From contig CAMXUZ010000220.1 of assembly GCA_947251855.1 (NCBI GenBank), positions 1 through 6,054 of the forward strand: a stretch of DNA of 6,054 nucleotides. The letters are read 5' to 3'. Shown here piece by piece: positions 1 to 5,738 of the stretch; the stretch's first letter is position 1, and each line of letters begins with the position of its first letter. This DNA is from an uncultured Ruaniaceae bacterium (GTDB lineage: Bacteria > Actinomycetota > Actinomycetes > Actinomycetales > Beutenbergiaceae). Position numbers and translations under genes: made by a program. The notes beneath the pieces were generated by a model, which was not told where the DNA came from, ran no database searches, and worked only from the letters and a program-made list of their open reading frames with translations.

Positions 1-3
1 CTG

Positions 4-76
4 AGCCCCGATAGGGAATCGAACCCTAGACCTTCTCCTTACCATGGAGACGCTCTGCCGACTGAGCTATCGGGGC
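4..76 (-). tRNA. tRNA-Thr (anticodon GGU)
   Basis: On the minus strand this folds as a complete 73-nt class I tRNA. The 7-bp acceptor stem is GCCCCGA/TCGGGGC. The D arm is GCTC...GAGC, the anticodon stem is TCTCC/GGAGA around the loop ATGGTAA, and the T arm is TAGGG-TTCGATT-CCCTA, with discriminator U. The loop centre gives anticodon GGU, which reads ACC/ACU threonine codons. The 3' CCA is not encoded: the next three bases read CAG. It lies downstream of tRNA-Tyr on the same strand, so the two are probably co-transcribed or processed from one precursor. Confidence 0.96.
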
Positions 77-138
77 AGCGGGATCGAGCGTACCTGATGA
101 TCGGCGACTCGCGCTAATCCTCGTGACCCACATCCCAT

Positions 139-164
139 CTCATCTACGCGCCCGCGTGGATGAG
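139..164 (-). other. hairpin in the tRNA-Tyr/tRNA-Thr spacer
   Basis: The 12-nt arms at 139-150 (CTCATCTACGCG) and 153-164 (CGCGTGGATGAG) pair at 11 of 12 positions by Watson-Crick rules. The single exception is a T/G pair, which is A/C in the minus-strand RNA. Only two bases lie between the arms, so the innermost G-C pairs must open to form a loop. In the direction of tRNA transcription it begins 6 nt after the 3' end of tRNA-Tyr. No U-rich tract follows, so it is not a classical intrinsic terminator. It could be a processing structure, a pause site, or a tail-less actinobacterial terminator; the role is inference. Confidence 0.5.
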
Positions 165-170
165 GTTTCG

Positions 171-252
171 TGGCGGGTGAGGGATTTGAACCCCCGAAGC
201 ATTCCGCGGCTGATTTACAGTCAGCTCCCTTTGGCCACTTGGGTAACCCGCC
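171..252 (-). tRNA. tRNA-Tyr (anticodon GUA)
   Basis: This is an 82-nt class II tRNA on the minus strand with a long variable arm of about 13 nt (CGCGGAATGCTTC), as expected for bacterial tRNA-Tyr. The acceptor stem is GGCGGGT/ACCCGCC with discriminator A. The anticodon stem GCTGA/TCAGC encloses the loop CTGTAAA, giving anticodon GUA (UAC/UAU tyrosine codons). The T loop is TTCAAAT. The 3' CCA is not encoded. It is the first gene of the leftward tRNA pair; its 5' end faces the yajQ upstream region. Confidence 0.96.
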
Positions 253-260
253 TCGTTCGC

Positions 261-291
261 CTTAAAAGGTGAACCGATGGAACAATATCAA
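261..291 (-). promoter_or_regulatory. candidate promoter for the tRNA-Tyr/Thr transcript
   Basis: Reading the minus strand toward tRNA-Tyr, a TTGATA hexamer (286-291; 5 of 6 matches to TTGACA) is followed after 19 nt by TTTAAG (261-266; 4 of 6 matches to TATAAT). Transcription would begin about 2 nt before the mature 5' end of the tRNA at 252. The spacer is longer than ideal and the -10 element lacks the conserved second A and last T, so this is tentative. Confidence 0.28.
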
Positions 292-318
292 GCTATCCGG
301 CCAAATGACGAATCATGA
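277..318 (+). other. possible 13-codon leader ORF upstream of yajQ
   Basis: An ATG at 277 opens a 13-codon frame (MEQYQAIRPNDES) ending in TGA at 316-318. It is preceded at 4 nt by AAGGTGA (266-272), a seven-base match to the 16S rRNA anti-Shine-Dalgarno sequence, stronger than the ribosome site of yajQ itself. It ends 27 nt before the yajQ ATG. The codons are AT-rich compared with the flanking genes, and I recognise no known leader peptide. The purine run may instead be chance or part of the divergent tRNA promoter. Confidence 0.15.
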
Positions 319-331
319 CGGGATCTATCCT

Positions 332-337
332 GAGAGG
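332..337 (+). promoter_or_regulatory. yajQ ribosome-binding site
   Basis: GAGAGG at 332-337 sits 8 nt before the ATG at 346. It overlaps the GTG at 337, the first in-frame start, so that codon would have no usable ribosome site. This selects ATG 346, and the protein then begins [10 protein letters not shown], as usual for the family. Confidence 0.6.
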
Positions 338-345
338 TGCACCAC

Positions 346-846
346 ATGGCTGCTGTTTCTTCCTTCGACGTCGTCTCCAAAGTGGACCGCCAGGAGGTGG
401 ACAACGCCCTCAACCAGGCGGCCAAAGAGATCGCGAACCGGTACGACTTCCGCGGGGTAGGGGCTTCGATCGAGTGGGCTGACGAGGCGATCGTCATGTC
501 CGCCAACGCGCCCGAGCGGGTGCTCGCGATCCTCGACGTCTTCCAATCGAAGCTGTTCCGCCGCGGCGTCTCGCTCAAGGCCCTCGACATCGGCGACGGC
601 GAACCCGCGCCTTCCGGGAAGGAGTTCCGGCTCGTGGGGTCGCTCAAGGAGGGCCTCAATAGCGAGAATGCGAAGAAGATCACAAAGCTCATCCGCGACG
701 ATGGCCCGAAGGGCGTGAAGACCCAGATCACCGGTGACGAGGTCCGGGTGAGTTCGAAGTCCCGCGACGACCTGCAGACCGTCATCGCGCTCCTCAAGGG
801 CGCCGACGAGATCGATGTGGCGCTCCAATTCGTCAATTACCGTTGA
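346..846 (+). CDS. yajQ: YajQ-family nucleotide-binding protein
   Basis: This 166-aa protein belongs to the YajQ (UPF0234, DUF520) family and matches its usual length of about 163 aa. Visible hallmarks are the N-terminal [20 protein letters not shown] segment (about residues 5-24), the RYDFRG motif just after it, the central [20 protein letters not shown] stretch, the [19 protein letters not shown] region and the C-terminal LQFVNYR. Known members fold as two ferredoxin-like domains and are soluble cytoplasmic proteins. Some, such as the Xanthomonas homologue, bind cyclic di-GMP, and others bind RNA or tRNA; which applies here cannot be read from sequence. ATG 346 is preferred to GTG 337 because GAGAGG lies 8 nt upstream of it. 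The MFS gene follows after 37 nt on the same strand, so co-transcription is possible, and the tRNA genes are divergent. Confidence 0.94.
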   Translation: MAAVSSFDVVSKVDRQEVDNALNQAAKEIANRYDFRGVGASIEWADEAIVMSANAPERVLAILDVFQSKLFRRGVSLKALDIGDGEPAPSGKEFRLVGSLKEGLNSENAKKITKLIRDDGPKGVKTQITGDEVRVSSKSRDDLQTVIALLKGADEIDVALQFVNYR

Positions 847-883
847 CCCGCACCCCGCCGCTATGTGGGGCCGGCTGCGATAG

Positions 884-2077
884 GTGAGACAGGCGCGCGT
901 GAACTCCTTCCGCTGGGGCTATCTCGCCCTGCTCAGCGCCGCGGTCATGGTCACCGTGAGTCTGGAGACCCTCCCCGCGGGGATCCTGCCGGCGATGAGT
1001 GCGGAGTTCTCCCAATCCGGATCCGGGATCGGCCGGCTCGTGTCGGTGTGGGGATTCACGGTCATCCTCACCTCGCTCCCCCTCGTGCGGCTCTTCGCCC
1101 GCTGGGACCGCCGGACCGTCACCTCGCTCTGCCTCGCGATCACCGGACTGTTCAGCCTCGGCACCGCCCTCGCCCCCTCGTATCCCATTGCGCTCCTGTC
1201 CCGAGTGCTCGGCGGGGCGAGCCACGGGCTGTTCTGGGCCCTCGTCGTTGTGTACGCCGCTGCGCTCACACCCCCGCGGTTCCTCGCGGCGGGGATCGCC
1301 CTGGTCACCGGCGGCTCCCAACTCGCAGCGGCCCTCGTCATCCCCGCGGCGGCGACCCTGGTGGAGCACGTGCCCTGGCGCATGATCTACGCGGCGATCG
1401 CGGTGCTGGCGGTGGCCATCGCGGTGACGATTCGCCTCCTGCTGCCCGCCGATGAGCCCGCGCCCGTCATGGCCCAGGGCACTGCCACCTCCCCGTGGCG
1501 GGAGCCGAGGCTGGTGGGGCCCGCGACGTTGGCGGTCGTCGCGCTGTTCTTCGTGTTCTCTCACTTCGTCGTGTACACCTACGCGACGGTGTTCTTCACC
1601 GTCGACGGGAGCGCCGATCCGCGGCTCGGCACCTACCTCGCCGTCATCGGAGTGGCCTCGATCCTCGGCCTGATCGTCTCCGGCCCGCTCGCGGGGCGCT
1701 GGCCCCGGTACGGGCTCGTGGCCTACCTGCTCATCTTTGCTGGCGCCATGTTGCTCATCGTGCCGACGGCACCGGGCGCGCGGTTGCCGGGGCTCGCGCT
1801 GTGGGGGCTGATGTTCGGAGTCATCGGCCCCGCTGCACAAGCGCTCGCGCTTCGGTTCACACCCGAGGGATTCCGGCCCACGATCTCCGCGGCGATGGTC
1901 GTGACCTTCAACCTCGGGATCTCGTTGGGTTCGTTCACCGGCGGGATCCTCGTCGACTCGGTCGGGGCCCACGCGACCGCTTACCTCGCCGCGGGGGCGC
2001 TGACGTTCGCCGCGGGGCTCGCAGCCTGGGCCGGCCCGCGGCTCCGCGAGGATCCACGGGAGGTAAACCGCCTCTAG
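884..2077 (+). CDS. MFS transporter, drug:H+ antiporter (DHA1)-like
   Basis: This 397-aa integral membrane protein has about twelve hydrophobic segments in two halves of six, joined by a polar linker at about residues 187-210. Helix 1 carries ETLPAGILPAMSAEF (28-42), typical of the AraJ/chloramphenicol-efflux branch of DHA1. The loop after helix 2 carries the motif A remnant ARWDRRTV (72-79). Further family signatures are SRVLGGASHGLFWA (106-119) and GISLGSFTGGILVDSVG (345-361). The likely role is proton-driven export of a small molecule across the cytoplasmic membrane; the substrate cannot be predicted. GTG 884 is the longest start. GTG 899 (protein MNSFRWGYLALL) is a real alternative, with AGGTGA at 882-887, 11 nt upstream. 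It lies 37 nt behind yajQ and converges on fprA, with the repeat element just past its stop. Confidence 0.9.
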   Translation: MRQARVNSFRWGYLALLSAAVMVTVSLETLPAGILPAMSAEFSQSGSGIGRLVSVWGFTVILTSLPLVRLFARWDRRTVTSLCLAITGLFSLGTALAPSYPIALLSRVLGGASHGLFWALVVVYAAALTPPRFLAAGIALVTGGSQLAAALVIPAAATLVEHVPWRMIYAAIAVLAVAIAVTIRLLLPADEPAPVMAQGTATSPWREPRLVGPATLAVVALFFVFSHFVVYTYATVFFTVDGSADPRLGTYLAVIGVASILGLIVSGPLAGRWPRYGLVAYLLIFAGAMLLIVPTAPGARLPGLALWGLMFGVIGPAAQALALRFTPEGFRPTISAAMVVTFNLGISLGSFTGGILVDSVGAHATAYLAAGALTFAAGLAAWAGPRLREDPREVNRL

Positions 2078-2080
2078 CGG

Positions 2081-2138
2081 CCGAGAACGACATTGAGGTT
2101 GCTGTACTCGATTACAGCAACCCCAATGTCATTGTCGA
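2081..2138 (-). terminator. candidate tail-less terminator / 3' UTR hairpin of fprA
   Basis: The arms 2081-2106 and 2113-2138 form a 26-position stem with a 6-nt loop. In RNA read leftward from fprA, three of the four DNA mismatches become G-U pairs, leaving one C-C mismatch. Plus-strand RNA from the MFS gene would instead have three A-C mismatches and one G-G. No U tract follows on either strand. Its position between two convergent genes suits a transcription stop or a barrier to 3' decay; this is inference. Reading from fprA, it begins about 90 nt after the stop codon. Confidence 0.35.
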
Positions 2139-2160
2139 GCAGCCTCAATGTCGTTCTCGA
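2081..2160. repeat. 80-bp three-arm inverted/direct repeat element
   Basis: Three copies of a 22-bp unit make up this intergenic element: one on the plus strand (2081-2102) and two in tandem on the minus strand (2138-2117 and 2160-2139). Copies 1 and 3 match at 20 of 22 positions; copy 2 matches each of the others at 18 of 22. Copies 1 and 2 flank a 14-bp central palindrome-like segment (2103-2116, TGTA-CTCGAT-TACA). The outer arms share a perfect 17-bp inverted repeat, CGAGAACGACATTGAGG at 2082-2098 with its complement at 2143-2159. It starts 3 nt after the MFS stop and ends 69 nt before the fprA stop. It encodes nothing. It resembles REP-like or small palindromic dispersed elements, but no second copy is visible in this window. 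Confidence 0.85.
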
Positions 2161-2229
2161 CGGTCAGGGCCCATAGGCGGGGTCGGCGGCCGGGTCGAGG
2201 CGGGTCGGCCGGGCCGGGCCCATCGACGC
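2161..2229. other. GC-rich convergent intergenic tail with short direct repeats
   Basis: This 69-nt stretch between the repeat element and the fprA stop codon is almost entirely G and C and is strongly G-rich on the plus strand, with repeated GGGTCGG/GGTCGG-like words. The octamer GGGCCCAT occurs at 2167-2174 and again at 2216-2223. Nothing here looks coding. On the minus strand it is a C-rich leader into the hairpin element, the kind of unstructured C-rich RNA that Rho can bind; that role is inference. Confidence 0.4.
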
Positions 2230-3603
2230 TCAGTACCCCACTTCGACGGCCGCATCGGACAGGGAGATGCGGGTCATCTCCTCCCGGGGCACAACCTTGA
2301 TCCGCTCCCGACCGGCTGCTTCACCGAGCTGGCGTTCGTAGGTGTCGAGCAATTCCCAGCCGTGCCAGGTCGTGAACGAAACTCCCCGGTCCTGCAGTTT
2401 CTGCAGAATGGCGTCGTTCTCCCGGTTCGGGGCCGGGCGCTCGCCGCCCTCGAACTCCTCGAGGAGGTTCCGGATCGTCTCTGCCGCATCGGATTTGGTC
2501 GAACCGATCAACCCCACGGGGCCGCGCTTGATCCACCCGGTGGCGTACGTACGCGCAAGGGGCTGGCCGTCGTCGTCGAGCACCCGCCCCCCGGTGTTCG
2601 GGATGACCCCGCTGACGGCGTCGAAGGGCACGTCGGGGAGCGGAGAACCGAAGTAGCCCACCGCCCGGTAGACGGCTTGGACGTCGAACTCCTCGAACCG
2701 TCCGGTGCTACGGACGCTGCCGTCGCCGGTGAGTTCGGTGCGTTCGGTGCGCAGACGCTCGACCTTGCCGTTGCCGACGATCTCCACGGGACTGTGGAGG
2801 AAGTGCAGGTGTACGCGTCGCGGGTGCCCCGCGGGCGAACGCAGCGTCCAGTCGGTGAGGGTCTTGACGACCTGGCGGGTCTGGTTCGAGGATTCCAGCG
2901 CTTCTTCCGAGCCCTCGTCGAACTCGAAGTCCTCGTCGTACACAATCACGTCGACGCCGGGGACCTGCCCGAGCTCGCGCAGTTCCAGCGGTGAGAATTT
3001 CACCTGAGCCGGGCCGCGCCGTCCAAAAATATGGACGTCGGTGACCGGGTTGGCGCTCAGGCCATCCTCGACGTTCGCGGGGATCTCGGTGGAACGCAGG
3101 TCGTCGACGTGCTTCGAAAGCACCCGGGCAACGTCGAGGGCGACGTTACCGTTGCCGATGACCGCGACCTTCTCCGCCTCCAGCGGCCAGGTGCGGGGCA
3201 CATCGGGGTGACCGTCGTACCAGGAGACGAAGTCCGCCGCGCCGTAGGAACCGGGCAGGTCGACACCGGGGATGTTGAGATCGGCGTCCCGGATCGCGCC
3301 GGTGGCGAAGATGACGGCGTCGTAGTGTTCGCGCAGGTCCGCCATAGTGATGTCGGTCCCGTAGTCGACGTTCCCCAGCAGGCGGATATCGCCGCGTTGC
3401 AGCACTTTATACAGGGCGAGGATGATGCCCTTGATCCGCGGATGGTCGGGGGCGACCCCGTAACGCACGAGCCCGTACGGGGCGGGCAAGCGTTCAAACA
3501 GGTCGATCGAAACGTCCGCGGATTTGGAAAGGATGTCAGCGGCGTAGATACCGGCCGGGCCGGCTCCAACGATCGCCACTCGCAGCGCAGGGGTGCTAGG
3601 CAC
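2230..3603 (-). CDS. fprA: Ferredoxin/flavodoxin-NADP+ reductase, adrenodoxin-reductase type (FprA-like)
   Basis: This 457-aa soluble flavoenzyme moves electrons between NADPH and ferredoxin-type iron-sulfur proteins, feeding for example cytochrome P450s or iron-sulfur metabolism. The FAD Rossmann motif GAGPAG is at residues 13-18, followed by the adrenodoxin-reductase signature APYGLVRYGVAPDHPRIKGI (41-60). The NADP-binding motif GNGNVALDVAR is at 150-160, with GRRG at 194-197 supplying arginines for the NADPH 2'-phosphate. The C-terminal GWIKRGPVGLIGSTKSDA (356-373) completes the FAD site. Length is normal for mycobacterial FprA, and no N-terminal ferredoxin domain is fused, unlike FprB. 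The start is GTG with a GAAGAGAG purine run 4 nt upstream. No partner ferredoxin or P450 gene lies in the window. It is divergent from rarD and convergent with the MFS gene. Confidence 0.95.
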   Translation of the reverse strand: MPSTPALRVAIVGAGPAGIYAADILSKSADVSIDLFERLPAPYGLVRYGVAPDHPRIKGIILALYKVLQRGDIRLLGNVDYGTDITMADLREHYDAVIFATGAIRDADLNIPGVDLPGSYGAADFVSWYDGHPDVPRTWPLEAEKVAVIGNGNVALDVARVLSKHVDDLRSTEIPANVEDGLSANPVTDVHIFGRRGPAQVKFSPLELRELGQVPGVDVIVYDEDFEFDEGSEEALESSNQTRQVVKTLTDWTLRSPAGHPRRVHLHFLHSPVEIVGNGKVERLRTERTELTGDGSVRSTGRFEEFDVQAVYRAVGYFGSPLPDVPFDAVSGVIPNTGGRVLDDDGQPLARTYATGWIKRGPVGLIGSTKSDAAETIRNLLEEFEGGERPAPNRENDAILQKLQDRGVSFTTWHGWELLDTYERQLGEAAGRERIKVVPREEMTRISLSDAAVEVGY

Positions 3604-3641
3604 GTTGCTCTCTTCACTCGGGACCTAAAGAACCACCTGCC

Positions 3642-3670
3642 AGTCTAAACGGTGATTTGAATTAGGGCAC
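3642..3670 (-). promoter_or_regulatory. candidate fprA promoter
   Basis: On the minus strand a TAGACT -10 element (3642-3647; 4 of 6 matches, with the key TA---T) lies 17 nt from a poor -35, GTGCCC (3665-3670). Initiation near 3635 would give a leader of about 30 nt to the GTG at 3603. The upstream sequence holds two overlapping CACGTTC-type words at 3669-3680, which could be an operator but are short enough to be chance. Confidence 0.28.
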
Positions 3671-3772
3671 GTTCACGTTCGTTAAAGGCGTGAAAAGAGG
3701 TCGACGGCGTGGCGCAGGTTACGTTTCGGGGCCCCGCCGCCGGCTCGGGTCTCGCCCGCCGCGCCGGTGCGA

Positions 3773-3778
3773 TAGTTT
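3773..3778 (+). promoter_or_regulatory. candidate -10 element for a leaderless rarD mRNA
   Basis: TAGTTT fits the actinobacterial -10 pattern TANNNT and ends exactly 7 nt before the rarD ATG at 3786, so transcription would start at or next to the start codon. No good ribosome-binding site precedes the ATG; the only purine run, AGG, is 2 nt away. No -35 is recognisable. Leaderless mRNAs are common in actinobacteria, which makes this reading reasonable but unproven. Confidence 0.33.
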
Positions 3779-3785
3779 CTAGGTC

Positions 3786-4724
3786 ATGACCCACTCCCCG
3801 GCATCCGGTTCGAGGCAGGGACTTGCCGCCGGGGTGGGCGCTTACCTCCTATGGGGGTTCCTCCCGCTGTATTTCCCGCTGCTCGAACCCGCCTCCGCCC
3901 TGGATATCAGCGCGCATCGGGTCGTGTGGTCCTGGCTCGTGTGCCTGCTACTCCTCGCGATCACGGCGCGGTTCGGAGAATACACCGCGTTGTTACGCAA
4001 CCGCCAACGGATGTCGCGGCTCGCGCTCGCGGCGGTGCTGCTCTCGGCGAACTGGCTCATCTTCCTCATCGGCGTGCTCACCGGCCGGGTGGTGGAGGCC
4101 TCCCTCGGGTATTTCATGAACCCCCTCGTGACGGTGCTCCTCGCCGTCGTCGTACTCCGGGAGAGGATCAACCGAGCGCAGTGGCTGGGCCTGGGGATCG
4201 CAGCGGCGGGGCTCGGGGTCCTCACCTACGAGAACGGACGGGTGCCGTGGATCTCGCTCGGGCTCGCGTTCTCCTTCGGCCTGTACGGCCTGATGAAGAA
4301 GCAGGTCGCCGCCGACGTTCCCGCGCTCGCCGGCTTCACCGCGGAAACGACCGCGCTGCTCCCCCTCGCGCTCGGGTACCTCGCCGTCCTCTCCGCGCAG
4401 GGCAGTGGCACCTTCGGCGTTGCCGACGGCCCCTTCGGCACGCGGCTCGACCATGTCCTGCTGCTCATGTTCTCCGGGATCGCGACGGCGGCGCCGCTGT
4501 TGCTCTTTGCCGCCGCCACCCGTCGGATCCCGTTGGTGACGGTCGGGATGATCCAGTTCATGACGCCGATCATGCAGTTCCTCACCGGCGTGTTCATCTA
4601 TGGCGAAGTGATGTCTCCCGGGCGGTGGATCGGGTTCGTGTGCGTGTGGCTCGCCCTCAGCGTCCTCAGCGCGGATGCGGTGCGCAAAGCACGGCAGCGC
4701 CCGAAGCTTCGCCAGGAGCGCTAG
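3786..4724 (+). CDS. rarD: EamA-family transporter RarD
   Basis: This 312-aa inner-membrane protein has about ten predicted helices in two EamA (DUF6-type) repeats, belonging to the drug/metabolite transporter superfamily. RarD hallmarks are AYLLWGFLPLYF (19-30), HRVVWSW (44-50), NWLIF...GRVVEASLGYFMNPLV (89-115), GLYGLMKK (165-172), ETTALLPLA (187-195) and MIQFMTPIMQFLTGVFIYGE (255-274). The N-terminal part is a short polar tail; the C-terminus is basic. E. coli RarD is named as a chloramphenicol-sensitive protein, but the physiological substrate is not settled, so transport of a small metabolite is all that can be inferred. Length is close to the usual 295-310 aa. The ATG follows a possible leaderless promoter. 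The gene ends 12 nt before the stop codon of the convergent polyprenyl synthase. Confidence 0.93.
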   Translation: MTHSPASGSRQGLAAGVGAYLLWGFLPLYFPLLEPASALDISAHRVVWSWLVCLLLLAITARFGEYTALLRNRQRMSRLALAAVLLSANWLIFLIGVLTGRVVEASLGYFMNPLVTVLLAVVVLRERINRAQWLGLGIAAAGLGVLTYENGRVPWISLGLAFSFGLYGLMKKQVAADVPALAGFTAETTALLPLALGYLAVLSAQGSGTFGVADGPFGTRLDHVLLLMFSGIATAAPLLLFAAATRRIPLVTVGMIQFMTPIMQFLTGVFIYGEVMSPGRWIGFVCVWLALSVLSADAVRKARQRPKLRQER

Positions 4725-4736
4725 GGCCGGCGCGTC

Positions 4737-5738
4737 TTACGCGAGGCGGTCCACGAGCAGATGGGCGAATTGCTCCAACGCCCGCCGCGCGGGGCCGTCG
4801 GGGAGGATGGCGAGTTCAGCCATCGCGTCCGTCGCGCACTGACGTGCCATGTTGCGCGTCTCCTCGAGCACGGGGTGTGCGGTGAGGTCGGCGAGGACGT
4901 CGGCGAGGGCAGCGTCGCTGCTGAGATCGCCATCGAGGGCGTCGAGGATCTGTGCCCCGGCCTCGTCGATCTCCCCGGCTTCCGCTTGGTCCCGAAGGAG
5001 CAGCACCGGCATCGTCGCGACCCCCTCGCGAAGGTCGGTGCCGGGGGTCTTGCCGGTCGTGTCGGCATCGGAGACGAGGTCGATGACGTCGTCGGCGAGT
5101 TGGAAGGCGACCCCCACCTTCTCCGCGTATTCCACCGCCGCGTCGACCGCTGGTTGTGGAGCGCCGGAGAACAGTGCTCCGTAGTGCGCCGAGGCGGCGA
5201 TGAGGGAGCCGGTCTTGTCTGCGAGCACTCCGAGGTAGTGCTCGATCGGGTCTTCCCCGTCCCGCGGGCCGAGCGTCTCGTTGAGTTGGCCGAGGACGAG
5301 CCGCTCGAAGGCGTCGGCCTGGATCCGCACCGCTTTCGGTCCGAGTTCAGCGACGAGTTGGGAGGCCCGCGCGAACAGCAGGTCCCCCACGAGGATCGCG
5401 ATGGAATTGCCCCACACCTCATGGGCGCTCGGCGCTCCGCGGCGAAGCGGCGCGGAATCCATGACGTCGTCGTGGTACAGGGAGGCGAGGTGGGTGAGCT
5501 CGGTGGCCACTGCGGCTTGTCGCACCCGATCGTCGACTCCCTCACCGAATTGGGCGCTGAGGATCACCAGCATCGGCCGCAGCCGTTTGCCGCCCGCCTC
5601 GATGAGGTGGCGAGCGGCGTCGTCGATCAGCGCGCGGGTGGTGGTGCGCGCCGTCTGCAGGAGTTGGTCTTCTAGGACGCCGAGTTCCTCTTGAACGACG
5701 CGTTCAAGCTCCGCATCCCCCAGTGGCAGTCCGGTCAC
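4737..5738 (-). CDS. Long-chain all-trans polyprenyl diphosphate synthase
   Basis: This 333-aa cytoplasmic isoprenyl synthase adds isopentenyl diphosphate units to an allylic primer, probably making the side chain of menaquinone (names used for relatives are IspB, HepT component II and GrcC). The primer-binding GGKRLRP is at 49-55. The first aspartate-rich motif, DDVMD, is at 90-94, followed by LRRG (98-101). KTGS is at 175-178, and the second aspartate-rich motif DDVID (216-220) follows FQLA, with GKTPGTDLREGVATMPVL at 229-246. All catalytic residues are present. Small residues A85 and S86, four to five positions before the first motif, fit a long rather than C15/C20 product (inference). The only workable start is GTG 5738. 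It overlaps the nuoN stop as GTGA and has no Shine-Dalgarno sequence, so translation is probably coupled to nuoN. Confidence 0.94.
   Translation of the reverse strand: MTGLPLGDAELERVVQEELGVLEDQLLQTARTTTRALIDDAARHLIEAGGKRLRPMLVILSAQFGEGVDDRVRQAAVATELTHLASLYHDDVMDSAPLRRGAPSAHEVWGNSIAILVGDLLFARASQLVAELGPKAVRIQADAFERLVLGQLNETLGPRDGEDPIEHYLGVLADKTGSLIAASAHYGALFSGAPQPAVDAAVEYAEKVGVAFQLADDVIDLVSDADTTGKTPGTDLREGVATMPVLLLRDQAEAGEIDEAGAQILDALDGDLSSDAALADVLADLTAHPVLEETRNMARQCATDAMAELAILPDGPARRALEQFAHLLVDRLA

Noticed and set aside
326..331. TATCCT as a -10 element for yajQ.
   Set aside because: Transcription would begin near 338 and remove the GAGAGG ribosome site; no convincing -35 lies at the right distance.
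337..345. GTG 337 as the yajQ start (N-terminus MHHMAAVSS).
   Set aside because: The ribosome site GAGAGG overlaps this codon, whereas ATG 346 has it at an 8-nt spacing and gives the usual family N-terminus.
849..879. Possible terminator between yajQ and the MFS gene (CGCA/TGCG and CCCC/GGGG arms).
   Set aside because: The stems are only 4 bp each, interrupted by an unpaired bulge and a 10-nt loop, with no U tract; too weak to call.
833..1972. A 379-codon open frame on the minus strand across the MFS gene.
   Set aside because: The translation is a low-complexity Arg/Gly/Glu/Asp-rich string with no domain, as expected for the complement of GC-rich membrane-protein codons. The plus-strand MFS frame shows clear family motifs.
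2081..2160. The repeat as part of a CRISPR array, integron attC site or insertion-sequence end.
   Set aside because: There are only three units with mixed orientation and no spacers, no cas, integrase or transposase gene is in the window, and no flanking target duplication is evident.
1495..2994. A 499-codon plus-strand frame spanning the end of the MFS gene, the repeat element and half of fprA.
   Set aside because: It runs out of frame or antisense through two well-supported genes and the non-coding repeat; the protein is Arg-rich with no recognisable motif.
3031..3648. A 205-codon plus-strand frame antisense to fprA.
   Set aside because: The composition is biased to Val/Asp/Gly, it mirrors the fprA codons, and it lacks a ribosome site and any known domain.
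4761..5675. A 304-codon plus-strand frame antisense to the polyprenyl synthase.
   Set aside because: The minus-strand frame has all prenyl synthase motifs in order; the antisense frame is a GC-driven shadow.
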